A stretch of DNA of 64,000 nt from Sorghum bicolor (lineage: Eukaryota > Streptophyta > Magnoliopsida > Poales > Poaceae): assembly GCF_000003195.3 (NCBI RefSeq), contig NC_012872.2:21745915-21809914 (forward strand), given 5' to 3'. A program made the position numbers and the translations under genes. Of this stretch, positions 45,164 through 56,878 are shown one piece after another. How positions within the stretch are numbered: position 1 is the stretch's first letter; the number at the start of each line of letters is the position of its first letter. The notes beneath the pieces are model-generated. The model was not told the DNA's origin, did no database searches, and saw only the letters and a program-made list of their open reading frames with translations.

Positions 45164-45748
45164 ATTGAGCTTCCTGAAGATTATGGTGTTAGCACAACCT
45201 TCAATGTTGCTGACTTGACACCATTCTTCGGATTAGAAGAATCAGAGTCGAGGTCGACTCCTTTTCAAGAGGGGGAGGATGATGAGGACATCTCAACCAA
45301 GCATGCTCCCTCTAATTCCACGCCAACCTCTACACCGACTACGCCGGCACCAGCCCAAGCTAGTGATGGAGCAATTACACGTAGCCGAGCCAAGAAGCTA
45401 CAACAAGAGGTGAACGCGCTACTTTATGAGAGTTCTATTAATGTTAATGAGAATATTATACTACCAAAGTGTTCTACTTTGGTTGTGCTTAGGTATACAC
45501 ATGAGGAGGGAGGTGACCTGGACCGCAAGGATTGGAACAACACGGTGCAGAACGGACCAGTTGAAAGAAGGGCAGATCGGACCAGTGCGGTGCAGAACGG
45601 ACCAGTTGAAAGAAAAGATCATAACTTTCACTTCCGAGATACTATGAAGGTCCATGAGCACTTGTTGGAAAGCTCTTCGAGTCTACTTTCTAATACCACT
45701 GGTGCCTACCTGTTTGGTAATGCCAGTAAAGCTGCCGACCTGTTTTAG
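45164..45748 (+). pseudogene. Element F integrase tail running into the 3' LTR
   Basis: In the same frame as the upstream integrase, the sequence after the TAG at 45161 reads IELPEDYGVSTTFNVADLTP, crosses the polypurine tract and enters the LTR at 45280. It stays open until 45748 (ITRSRAKKLQQEVNALLYES, then LPKCSTLVVLRYTHEE). A pol frame overlapping the 3' LTR is a described feature of CRM elements, where the tail includes the CR targeting motif. I cannot confirm the CR motif by eye. Confidence 0.65.
45264..45279 (+). other. Element F polypurine tract
   Basis: CAAGAGGGGGAGGA lies directly before the LTR start TGATGAGG and is also translated as part of the integrase tail. Confidence 0.8.
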
Positions 45749-46439
45749 TCGACACTGGTCATCGAGTCATCAGTCTGCATGAAGTTCAAGTTGCCATGCA
45801 AAACTGTACCAATCTACCAGGTTTCGTGGTACATGCGGCAAATGGAGTCAAAGCTTATCAAGTTAACTTTCTGTTGCAACAAACCGCACGTCATTTGGAG
45901 TTACCAAGAAGGAGTTATGGCTAAAACATTGAAGACTGCACAGAACACAAAACGACCACGCAGAAACTCTCCAGGAAGGCATCTCGAGGAGGCCCGTTCA
46001 CACAGTTCGTATTAACTATTTTGTTTCGACTTTCCACCTATCTAGCAGGGCTGTTGCTAGTATAAATACCCCCTAGACTCATTGTTATCTCAGACTTATG
46101 ATATTGAGAATACAAACCACTTTGTTCAGCTGTGCGCTAACAAATTCAGAGAGATCTCTACCCCTTTGCTCTTGTGTTTTCCTTCGCGGAGATTACAGAA
46201 GCGGCCGCGTCATCGGCACCCAATCCGTGCTCCTGATCCTCGAGTTCAGGTTGCGTAGGTTGGTTCTTTGAGAGTGTGGTTGGGCGAATCCTTGGTTCTG
46301 GCTGCCGTATAGAGACGGTGGTTGGCTCCTTGTGCGTGTCGTCCGGTTGCACTAGTTATCCTCGCTGTTTGCAGCAAGTTATCGGCTGATCTTCAGCTAG
46401 TTATCCTATGTCGTGAAGATCGGAACAACGACCTCACCA
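45280..46439 (+). repeat. Element F 3' LTR (1160 bp)
   Basis: Matches 38512-39673 along its length and ends CGACCTCACCA followed by the target duplication GCAAG. The duplicated segment GGTGCAGAACGGACCAGTTG appears at 45544 and 45589, 45 bases apart; in the 5' LTR the first unit is mutated. Confidence 0.93.
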
Positions 46440-46635
46440 GCAAGGTGGCATGGAAAGGTGGCCACATGATCACAAAGAGATAAAGCATGAAGTGGAGATC
46501 ATGATGATAGACACGGAGTAAAATTATCAAGGCAAAGGTATAAACATAGGGTTTTGCTTTTGCCGGTCTAAGATGAGTAGAGAAGTGATTCACCGGGTTT
46601 AGGATAGGTAGTTGACTATCAAGAGGGGAAATCAC
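46440..46635 (+). repeat. Element E 3' LTR, second fragment
   Basis: GCAAG then GTGGCATGGAAAGG and AAGGCAAAGGTATAAACATAGGG and TTTAGGATAGGTAG, which are SIRE-type copia LTR blocks in the expected order after the 38407-38511 piece. It is cut by element G at 46636; ATCAC (46631-46635) is the expected target duplication. The remainder lies right of the window. Confidence 0.75.
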
Positions 46636-49600
46636 TGTAACAGAACCGTCTAATTTATAAGAATTCAAGTGAATTAGCGACCACGAAAGCAGTCAAGCCA
46701 ATGGTCTTGAACCCATATAAACCCGGTAGTACGACGAAATCTCAGAAGACCTCGATTCAACCAACATACAACCAAGATCGTACATGATCAAGCATCGCCA
46801 TCACAGATTACATACATTCATCACCGAACATAGTTTTACATCACATCGGGGTATTATACAAAGTTATTACAAACCAGTTTAGTAGCGGAAGCAAAGTCGT
46901 TTTGAAACCTCACACACACAGTTTAATTACATACCAGTTCCATAGTCATCCCAACAACAACACAACTGAAGGTAAAGAAGGTGATCATGCCCATGGTCTA
47001 TTCATCGTCCGCAGCCGGATGATGACAGTTAGCACAATAGCCGTGATAGACGACATCATATGCAACAAGGGTAAATAAAACCCTGAGTACGAGAATGTAC
47101 TCAGCTAGACTTACCCGTCATAAACCAAAATAAAGTGACACCAAGGAGTATGCTTATCTTTGTGGGCTGGTTTAACTTTCCTTTTGCATAAAAAGCTTTA
47201 GTTGTATGTAACATATTTATAGTATTTCAGCAGCAGGTTCATTACTTTAACAACTATCCACTAGATTAGCACCTGTTCTAAGCACACACTTGAGTACTTA
47301 AGCATCACATTAATAACCATATCCGGATTATCACTTTGCTATCAACATTCTCACCATAACCATTAAGTTTATTTAGTGAGATCTACGTTGCCGCTGCCCA
47401 AGTCAAGTTCTCACTATCCAGGAGAGACGGCGATTCGAATCGATTCCTATCCAGCTGGAGGGGTATTCCTAACACTCACCCGAGCATACTTTATGAGGGC
47501 AGCTCAGATCACCTTTAGCACAACTCCGGACCAAGTCGCGGGTCCGTACAGCACCGCACACCCAGGGACCGCCAATCTGCCAGGGTCAGGACTCTAACCT
47601 GACACCTCGTTCTTACGCCATTGACTCCCCGCACATCCTTACTACCAACCGGGGTGCGCACTTTAACCAGATCGGGGTATCCGGCCGGAGATGCACTCGT
47701 AGGCTTCGCGGTCGGAATGACTTATCCAGCCAACTAAGTGATAGGCATGCGTTCAACATGACACGGGGACATACAGCGATTCGGTCCTTAAACGACACGG
47801 ACGGGGATAGATTCACACCCAAGACCTCCATGCCTTCATCCCGCCCGGTCTCAAGTTTATTATTAGCACATGGTTATTTCCACGACAGCAAATATAGCCA
47901 ACCGTGATCAGCATCCACCTATCTCTCGCAGGTGACAGGAAATCACTCGGCTTCTACCGAGCTAAGCATGGCTAAGCATCATTTCGATCTTGGACCTACT
48001 TAGGTGAGGTATGAGGTAGACAAGGTAGTCATTATGCAGCAAGGGTGTCATATTAACGCCTAACACTTAATGCAACAATACATAACCATAGTTAATTGAT
48101 AGCTGGACATGATAACAAAATAGTAGGAGGCTTATAATGCTCCGGGGCTTGCCTTCAACGTAGGTGGACGGACGGTGGTCGGGACACTCCGGCAGGTCCT
48201 CCTCCTCAGCTCCGCGAGGTGGCTCCTCTTGCTGTTCCTCCGGCTCGGGCAGTTCGTACTGCAGTACCGTCACTCCCTTGGGTACAACTATGTATGCATG
48301 ACAAGGTGATAAACATAGGGAATGCACATAGAATGCAATATGTCATGATGTTGAGCCAAGGAACACACAACAAGGCATAAACATGAGCATAAACTCCTAA
48401 AATTAAGTGAATCATAGAATAACAAGTAAGTGCATACTTCTTCTCTGGTAGAGAGGCTAACTAGACAGGTTAATCAACCTTAGCTACTCCTACTTGGTCA
48501 CTGGTTTCATAGACAGACCAACTAGTCACAAGTTTCAGCTATAACTTAAGCATCGGTTGGCAAACTAAGCAAATAGATACTTTCTGGAAAGCTTAGAAAA
48601 TTGTCTACAATTCACTTTTAGACATCCCAGAATGATTCCCAACCGAAATATGCTAAAACATACAAAGTTGACTGGCTGTCCTGGAAAATCCAGAGAGTAA
48701 GCACTTTGCAGCAGTCACTTGTAACATTCATAACTTTTAAACTACTCAACCAAATGTCATGAAATTTTGATACGAAGTAGATACGCGTTAGCTACAAGTT
48801 TTGTTATAGACAAGTTTCCCAGAAAACATCATCTTCAACTAGTTCTTAAGCAATTGCTATCAGCTACTCAGAATTGCTCTAGGAAAGGCATAAATAGCAA
48901 AAATAATATTTTACACATAACAAGAATGTATCAAAGGGTCAATCCAAATATACCAGTAGATAGAACATGTCTAAGGAACACCAGAAAACATCATGGCAAG
49001 GTCTAAACTCATTTCTATTATCACCTTTTTCATTCATTTAATTATTAAGGTGATTTAATGAACATGCATCACAAGTGCTCCAAGAATTCTAAGAAAATTA
49101 CAGCAAGCTACCTATGCTAACACAAGGTTACTGTAAAACGTTTAGGGCACGTGCTCATATAGATTGTGAGATACAAAAATGATAAGCTAGCAAGGGCATG
49201 CAAGGCATAAATGTGAAACCCTATCAAAAAGTGTCAAACAACAGATTTCAGATTTTTCCTTGCTTTGTTTACATGTGAGTACAACACTCAGCAAGTTTCA
49301 CCATAAAAGGAGTTATAATTTATTTATTAAAAATACTACAAGAAACTCTAGTTTAAACAAGAAATATTTATAACTTCACAATCAGACCTCCAAAAATCAT
49401 GATAAATTTATCAGAGCCTATTCATGTCATAAGTGACAACACCCTATATTTGCATGGCCACCACATCAACAGATCTCAAGATATAATTACCTCCTAAATA
49501 AACAAGATTAAATCATATATATTTATTTCTGCAAAAACATGGCATGTTTCATATTTTTAATAAAAACTAGATTACCACATGAACCTAGCAAAATTGGAAC

Positions 49601-51135
49601 CACATCATTTGGATCTGCAAAACGCAAGATATGAATTTTACAAATTACACAGGATCTGCAAAACAGTAAACCAGAGGTGTGAGAGAGAGAGGCTGACAGG
49701 TGGGATCCGCTGACACACGGGACCCACGCGACAGAGAGACAGAGACAGGGGAGAAGCTCGTCGCTGGTGAAACTCGACGACGGCGAGGTCTCCGGGGAAA
49801 CCAAGGGCACCAACGTGACCCTCTCACCAAGGCGGACTTGCCGAGGTGCAAAACCCTAACTCTACCGAGCTCTAGGGGGCTCGACGGCGTGAATGGCGGC
49901 TCGGCGGCGCTGCGGGCGATACGCCGGCGTGCACAGCCGATGCCGTCCAGGTTGAGGTTCACGCCGAGCATCAGTGAGCCACGGGAAAGCGATAGGAACA
50001 AGAATGGAGAGAAATGGTGGATCAGAGAGGCCTGGCCACGTCGCCGGTGAGCTCGGGCGGAACTCCGGCGAGGAAGAACGGCTAGGAGCTCGGCAATGCC
50101 GCCTTACCTGTGCTCGACAGTGGCCAAGGAGGTGACGCCGAGGTAGAGGAAGCTTTGGTGAAGTGTTTGGCTGGCTTTCTTGGTCGGAGACAGCGAGGGA
50201 AGCGCGGGCGAGGCTGCTGGTTCGCGGCGGAGCTCGCCGAGGTGAAATGGAGGTGAGAGGGAGCGCTGGGGAGGCGAAATGAGGACGGCCAAGGCTCGGG
50301 GTGGCGTCGTGGCGTCCTAGTGAAGGCGTCGGGGCTGACAGGCGGGGTCGCCTTCGACGTATAGCCGCCACGGGTCGTCCACGCGTCGGCCGGCCAGCAA
50401 CTGACGAAACTGAATCGAACGATTCAGTCATCGTCGACCGTGTCTGAAACCTAAAGTTCATCGACGTTTTACTCTTGATCCACTCGACGGTTTTGGCTCA
50501 GATTTGTTCCATTGGATAGAGCTACACGTGTTCTACAAGATTGCTTGAAGGATCGAAGTCTGGTTCGGCTTGGATTTCAAACTACAAAGCTCTCAATCAC
50601 CCTATGTCGAAACTGTAGGATTCCACACTTAGCCAAATTCGGCTAAGTGTAGAAACAACACTGTTTTCTGGCTTGTGGGCCACTTTTGGTCAGGTTCCAA
50701 GCATTTTCATAAAAATTCATCAACAAAACTTTTGTAGCTTATGAAATTTACTACAACTTTGTTTTAGGTGTTATAGACATGCAAGGTCTCTAGCAGCATT
50801 TTCATAAAACATCTTTAAAAGAGGTCTAGGAGGTCAATTAGGTCAAACTAGGGTTAACCATGACTTTGGGGTATTTTTGGACAAAACCCTCAACACAAAC
50901 TTTGTTCCAAATGTTATTCTAAACATGATTAAAGTATATTGGAAGACAATGTACATTTGTATGCATTGGTCACCCTATTACAATCAACCATAGCAAGTCA
51001 TATAGCAATTCAATCACATAGTATATGTAGCAAATGGCATGTGATCATGGTATGATGCTCATGAGTGATCATGATGATGCTTATGTTGATGTAATGCTCA
51101 TGATGATCATGCAAGCTAACACTAGGAGTGTTACA
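46636..51135 (-). repeat. Element G 3' LTR (4500 bp)
   Basis: Minus strand begins TGTAACACTCCTAGTG at 51135 and ends GGTTCTGTTACA at 46636, with TGTAACA/TGTTACA inverted ends. It has a GC-rich gene-like patch at about 49690-50460, a perfect 10-bp inverted repeat ACACTTAGCC/GGCTAAGTGT at 50626-50651, and otherwise AT-rich sequence. Short ORFs such as 48327-48067 are present in both LTRs but lack domains. I see nothing else supported in it. Confidence 0.93.
49690..50460 (-). other. GC-rich gene-like patch in element G LTR
   Basis: About 770 bases markedly richer in G+C than the rest of the LTR, with CGCC/GGCG-rich codon-like sequence on both strands and a possible splice donor GAGCACAGGTAAGG at about 50118-50105 (minus). 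The same patch is at 62180-62935 in the other LTR. It may be the transcript leader or a captured host-gene segment; overlapping ORFs in several frames are not conserved enough to call a protein. Confidence 0.4.
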
Positions 51136-51150
51136 ACCCTCCCCCCTTAC
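51136..51150 (-). other. Element G polypurine tract
   Basis: Minus strand GTAAGGGGGGAGGGT directly before the LTR start TGTAACACTCC. Confidence 0.85.
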
Positions 51151-53897
51151 AAAAATCTCGCCCTGAGATTTGAAAGACGTACCATTTTCGTAGAATGCGG
51201 GATAAGTTACTTGTAAATAGTCTTCCCTTTCCCAAGTGGCATCCCTTTCATTTTGGCGGTTCCACAGAACTCTAAAAAGTTTAATCACTCTCCCACGAGT
51301 AACCCTCTCCTTGACATCAAGAACTTGTACAGGCTTTTCTTCATAGGAGAGATCGGACTACAACTTGATATCTCTTGTTTCAACTCTCTCTTCGGGCACA
51401 CGAAGACACTTCTTGAGTTGAGACACGTGGAATAAAGGAAAAATAGCTCTCATTTCCGGAGGTAGTTGTACTTTGTAAGCTACCTTGCCACTTTTCTCGA
51501 TAATTTGATAGGGACTCACATACCTAGGGGCAAGCTTTCTTTTTACACCAAAGTGATTTACTCCTTTCATGGGTGATACTTTCAGGTATACAAAGTCACC
51601 TACTTCGAACTCGACTGGTCTTCTTCTTCGGTCAGCATAGCTTTTCTGTCTAGCTTGGGCGGCTTCCATGTGTTTCTGGATAGTGAGGACTTGCTCTTCG
51701 GCTTCTTTGATAGAGTCAATTCCGTAGTACCTCCTTTCACCATGTTCAACCCAGTTTAGAGGAGTTCTACACTTGCGGCCATACAAGGCTTCGAAAGGAG
51801 CCATTTGGATACTCTCTTGATAACTATTGTTGTAAGAGAACTCAGCTAAGGGTAGCCATTTCTCCCATGCACCCTTGGAGGAGATAACACATGCCCTCAA
51901 CATATTCTCTAAGATTTGATTCACAAGCTCAGTCTTTCCGGAGGTTTGAGGACGGTAGGCTGAACTGCGAACCAATTTTGTACCAAGGAGTGAATGCAGG
52001 TGCTCCCAAAAGCGGGCACTGAACTGAGGACCTCTATCAGAAATAATAGTGTGGGGCACTTCGTGCAATCTAACAATCTGAGAGAAGTATAACTTAGCAT
52101 AGTCGGACGGTCGGTATGTAGAATGTACGGGAATAAAATGAGCTGACTTGGTCAAACGGTCAACAATAACCCAAATAGAGTTGTGTCCCTTTTGTGTAAG
52201 GGGAAGTCCAACAATGAAATCCATACTGATTTCTTCCCACTTCCAACCCAGAACTGACAAAGGTTGCAATAAACCTACAGGTTTAAGGTGAACTGCCTTT
52301 ACCCTGCAACAAGTATCACACCTAGCAACATAAGCTGCTATCTCCTTCTTCATCTTGGTCCACCAGAAACGAGGTTTCAAGTCTTGGTACATTTTGCTAC
52401 TACCAGGATGAATGGACAACTTGGAGGAATGAGCTTCATATAAAATTTTGTTGCATAGGACACGGTCTTTAGGTACAACTAGTCGATTGTCAAACCATAG
52501 TACACCTTTCTCATCTACCCTGAAATGCTTGGTGTCTTGCTGTTGCATTTTTCTCTTGACATGAAAAATACCAGGATCAGTCTTTTGGAGCTCTATAATT
52601 TGACTCTCTAGCGAGCAACCGACTACAATGTTGTGCAAGACCACCGGATGCAATAAATTGAACCCTTCCTCCAAGAGAGGTTCAACATATTGTTTTCGGC
52701 TGAGAGCATCTGCTACAACATTGGCTTTGCCGGGATGATAATGTACTTCCAGATTATAGTCCTTTATCAATTCCAACCATCTCCTTTGTCTCATGTTTAA
52801 TTCAGGCTGAGTAAAGATATATTTGAGGCTCTTATGGTCAGTATAAATGTGACAAAGATTACCCAACAGATAATGCCTCCAGAGTTTCAACGCGTGTACA
52901 ACTGCCGCTAACTCTAGATCATGAGTCGGGTAGTTAGCTTCATGCTTCCTCAACTGCCGAGAGGCGTATGCAATAACTCGGCCTTCTTGCATAAGTACAC
53001 AACCTAAGCCAGTGCCAGATGCATTACAGAAGACGTCAAATGGCTTTTCAATGTCAGGTTATGCCAGAACAGGAGCAGTGGTCAGCAGATAACGTAAAGC
53101 GGTGAAAGCGGCTTCACACTCCTGAGACCACACAAACTTCACATCTTTTTGCAATAGCTTGGTCATAGGCTTGGCTATTTTGGAGAAGTCTGGAATAAAG
53201 CGGCGATAATATCTAGCTAGACCGAGAAAACTCCGAACCTCATGCACCGAAGTCGGGGCCTTCCAGTCTAGAACCTCCTGCACCTTTGACGGATCAACAG
53301 AAATACCATCTTCAGACAAAATATGGCCTAGGAAAGGCACTTTCTTCAGCTAGAACTCACATTTGCTGAACTTGGCATAGAGCTGATGTTCTCGCAATCT
53401 AGTGAGCACAATCCGAAGGTGCTTCTCATGGTCTTGGGCATTTTCAGAATACACCAATATATCATCAATGAACACTACCTCAAACTTATCCAGTTCGGGC
53501 ATGAACACCGAATTCATCAGGTACATGAAATGAGCAGGGGCATTAGTCAGACCAAAGGACATGACTAGATACTCATACAACCCATACCTGGTAGAGAAAG
53601 CCGTTTTAGGAATGTCTTCGGGTCGAATCTTGATTTGATGATACCCGGACCTCAGATCAATCTTTGAGAATACCTTAGCCTTAGCTAATTCATCAAACAG
53701 GATATCAATGCGAGGCAGGGGATACTTGTTTTTGATAGTCACGGCATTCAGCGGACGATAGTCTACACACATACGTAGAGACTTGTCCTTTTTCTTGACA
53801 AAGAGAGCCGGACAACCCCATGGAGAAGAACTAGGCCGAATAAGACCTTTCTCTAGGAGTTCTTGCAATTGCTCCTTCAACTCCGCCAACTCGTTGG
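51136..53897 (-). pseudogene. Element G pol: RT, RNase H, integrase, chromodomain
   Basis: From the W insertion the frame reads [52 protein letters not shown] and the catalytic [16 protein letters not shown] at about 53347 breaks RT and a TAA near 53057 precedes RNase H. There the motif [15 protein letters not shown] has Asn where the catalytic Asp is expected. The long open part 52992-51358 includes RNase H ([20 protein letters not shown]), integrase (zinc CDTCCRVK; catalytic [33 protein letters not shown]) and [13 protein letters not shown]. After a TAG at 51358 the frame continues with a chromodomain (VLDVKERVTRGRVIKLFRVL, ATWEREDYLQVTYP; about 51330-51190) and runs over the polypurine tract into the 3' LTR. 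Confidence 0.9.
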
Positions 53898-55247
53898 GTG
53901 GCTGTTGACACTTGCTAACACCACTTGAATACTAGGTTGTCATCCCCAGCATGACACTAGAGTGTACTATGGTATTTATACGCACACAGATAATCCGCAA
54001 GCGCACGGATTCCGTTGAAGCTTTTACCCGGTTAAAGGTTTTATCGTATCCACAGGGAAACGGGAGAACCAACTACGCTCTAACTTAACCAAGATAGATA
54101 GATAGGTATAAATAGGAAAGATAGTTGAATTGAATAAGAACAATATTAAAGGTAAGATAACAGTGAGTGATAATATGGGAATAGAGAGTAGAGCAATTCT
54201 AGTATATGGGCGATGGTAGCAGAATAGAGAGGATAACTATGGTTTCTCTACTTCAAAGGGGTATGTCTATGTCTGGGACGAACCACGTGATAAGAGTACA
54301 CCGCAAAGGATGCTTATCCATAGGCCGATAAACCCTACCCGTCCTGCTAACGAGAGGTGGACTACAGGGGACCAACATAACTGTCACCTACGCGGCCTAC
54401 CACACGATCCAGCTAGTCAGGGGATATCCACAAGTAATCTAGGTCTAAGCACCACGCTTACACCTATACTACAACTCTAACCTATAGGGTCCTATAGATT
54501 AGAAGTACTCAAAAGAGTTGTGAACCAGAACATACATGATTAGTAATTGCATAATGAATTAGAAGTAGATTACCAGAGTCATCCCATGAGCAAGCTTGAT
54601 TAGAGCTTGATCATGGCGAAGTACAACCGGAGGAAGAACCGACAGGCCGGCCTCTCCTCTAATCCTCCTTCGCTCTCCATCTCGCTACTATCTAGATCTA
54701 CTCTAGTTTAGAGAAGAGAGGAGAGCTCTCATCTCTAAACCCTAGCTTTTGCTCTGTCTATGAATAATGAATAATGATCAAGGGGTGCCTCCTCCAGGGG
54801 CCAGGGGGTCTGGTTTTATAGTCCCCTCAAGTGAACCTGGGCCGTCGGATCAAACCGACATTGATTGAATGGTTATTCTTGATCCTTTAGGTCGGTGGAG
54901 CATAATCCGCGAGATTGAGCGCGATTGGCCACAGGAGGTGGGCGGGCGCCCAGTAGGACAGGGCGGGCGCCCTGCCTCTGGCCCCGTTTCGCCTCTGCTT
55001 CGGTCTCGTGGCTTCTGGAGTCTTCTAGATGTAAGATAATTGCGCAGCACGTTAATATCTTTACGTAATCCCGGTATGTGGGCCTTTCTTCCATATTTCC
55101 TGATAACCCCCTGCAGAAATAGACAAACACTAAAACTCGTGGAATTCTGTCAGATAAAACCCTAAGTCTTGATGTTGATTTCATTTGGATCCTTTTCTTT
55201 GTTTATTTGATAGTTAAATTTGATACTTAAGGACCGTCAACAGTGGC
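53898..55247 (-). repeat. W: solo LTR (53903-55242) with target duplication, inside G pol
   Basis: Minus strand starts TGTTGACGGTCCTTAAG at 55242 and ends AAGTGTCAACA at 53903, 1340 bp. Flanks are GTGGC (53898-53902) and GTGGC (55243-55247), a perfect 5-bp duplication. It belongs to the A/B/Y/Z group: conserved small ORF (55184-54873), GGGCGGGCGCCC blocks (54942-54972), TATA motif (54820-54813) and U5 hairpin (54010-53993). Element G reading resumes precisely across it, so W arrived after G and later lost its internal part by LTR-LTR recombination. Confidence 0.93.
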
Positions 55248-56878
55248 ATTCGATACGGCCTTCTAGAGATAGGTGCGGTACCCGGAATTAAGTCAATTTT
55301 AAACTCTACGTCTCTATCCGGTGGCAACCCGGGTAGATCCTGTGGAAAGACATCCGGAAACTCACACACTACAGGAATCTCTGCCACAGTGAGTGGTCTG
55401 ATAGCATTAGCAGCGTGACGAATGTCATCATTCTTGGGGAGTTGGACTAAGAAGGCTTCTTTGCTATCAGGCTCCCATAACATAACTACCCTCGTGGAGG
55501 TATCTATTAACACCTCATGCTTACTCATCCAATTCATTCCCAGAATAACATCTATCCCTAAGCCTGGCAAAATTAATAAATCTGCCGAATAATAACGCCC
55601 TTCGATGGCAATATTTACATCCCTCACAACTTGATTTGTAGCAATTTGATTACCAGCAGCACTAATGCAAAATTTGCCACTGTCAAGATCAACTACATGC
55701 TGCCCATGCTTAGATGCGAATGCTTGACTCATAAATGAATGCGAAGCTCCAGAATCAAATAAAACAACTACAGTGTGTTGATTGACAAGAAACATACCAG
55801 CCGTGACCACTTCACGTTCGGGGATTTCTTCAATGGTGGTATAGTCCACCCGGCCGGGATGAGTAGTAACCCTAGCTACAGAATTCCTCTTGGGATAAGG
55901 GTAATCTCTCGCCCAGTGATCAACTTGTTTGCAGTTGAAGCAAGGGCAGTTGTTAGGGGGAGTCTTGGGACTTCCTTGACCTGTAGCACCCCTAGGGAGA
56001 GCAACCGTGAAGGACTTGCGAACACCCATATTCACATTTGATTTCTTCTGTGGCGGCTTGTACCTTGTCACAACATTGGGCGGGCGATAGGCCGGCTTGC
56101 TTGTCACCGGAACCTTGGACTGCGAAGCACCTGCCCCATAGGCCCTCTTACGGTTCTTGGATGCAGCATAAACAGCATTGGAGTTCTCCTGGGTCAACGC
56201 ATCACTCACAAACTCATTAAAGGTGGTACTTTTGTTACCAGCCATGTTCTTGGACAGCTTGGGTCCCAACCCTCTCTTGAAACTAGCAAGCTTCTTGGCT
56301 TCAGTATCAACAAACTCGGGAGCATAGCGAGACAAGTTATTGAAAGCATGAAGATACTCAGTCAAGCTTTTAGTGCCCTGAGTTAGGTTCATGAACTCGG
56401 TGTGCTTGATAGTCATTAAGCCTTGTGGAATATAGGTGTTCCTGAAAGCAGTTGTTAACTGATCCCAGGTCACAACAGCATTTGCAGGCAGGCTGGTCGT
56501 ATAGTGACTCCACTAGACTCCTGCTTTGCCCTCCAACTGGTGGGCTGCATATTCCGCTTTCAATTCTTCTGTCACCCTCAACAAGCGGAACTTCTGCAAG
56601 AGAGTGTTCAGCCACTCATCCGCTTCTAGGGGTTCAACGGCCTCCTTGAAAAGTGACGGCTTTGTGTCCTGGAAATCCTTGAAATTGCTGTACTGATTTG
56701 CCTCTCCGCCTTGGCGGGCATGGCGACCACCCCGGTTCTGCTGCGCCATAGTCTGCATAGCTTCATTGAGCATTCGCTGGCCCTCAACAAGAGTTGCTAA
56801 GAGCTCTGCAGGTGTAGGCGGGGGAGGAGGTGGTGGTGGCGGCACCTCATTGTGACCGGAGCGAGTATTGCGAGCCAT
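55248..56878 (-). pseudogene. Element G gag, protease and start of RT
   Basis: Gag starts MARNTRSGHNEVPPPPPPP at 56878; a longer frame to 57019 exists but this Met precedes the conserved Pro-rich start. The gag core follows (VEPLEADEWLNTLLQKFRLL, LKAEYAAHQLEGKAG). A TAG near 56516 breaks it; then comes [18 protein letters not shown] and a basic region. The zinc knuckle reads [15 protein letters not shown], where the last Cys is replaced by Tyr. Protease shows [14 protein letters not shown] and [11 protein letters not shown] begins [20 protein letters not shown], and the frame is cut by solo LTR W after ISRRPYRMP. Confidence 0.9.

Larger units (their letters stand above)
38512..46439 (+). mobile_element. 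Element F: complete chromovirus-type Ty3/gypsy element (CRM-like)
   Basis: 7928 bp with two LTRs (38512-39673, 45280-46439) and a perfect 5-bp target duplication GCAAG at 38507-38511 and 46440-46444. Internal order: iMet-type primer site, leader, gag with CCHC zinc knuckle, protease, RT, RNase H, integrase, polypurine tract. The integrase end (ADLTPFFG) and a reading frame that runs on into the 3' LTR resemble centromeric CRM elements, where pol overlaps the LTR; I treat the CRM link as probable, not proven. The coding region has several stops and two frameshifts. Confidence 0.92.
36192..46635 (+). mobile_element. Element E: SIRE-type Ty1/copia element, 3' part, broken by F and G
   Basis: The 3' half of RT-RNase H (36192-37326), a 1.1-kb untranslated region, polypurine tract and the beginning of the 3' LTR (38407-38511) are followed by complete element F. 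The LTR resumes at 46440 and is again broken at 46636 by element G. The LTR start TGAAAGCCCAAGTTTGG and the block GTGGTTGTCATCAA-like before it match the SIRE/Maximus copia style. The 5' half lies left of the window, beyond D. Confidence 0.82.

Noticed and set aside
47376..47597. Short ORF (73 aa) repeated at 59856-60077
   Set aside because: It is conserved only because both copies lie in the LTRs of element G; no domain, and the flanking frame shows no coding sign.
49645..50461. Real protein genes in the GC-rich LTR patch of G
   Set aside because: Several overlapping frames on both strands are equally open; the two LTR copies differ by changes that do not favour any frame.
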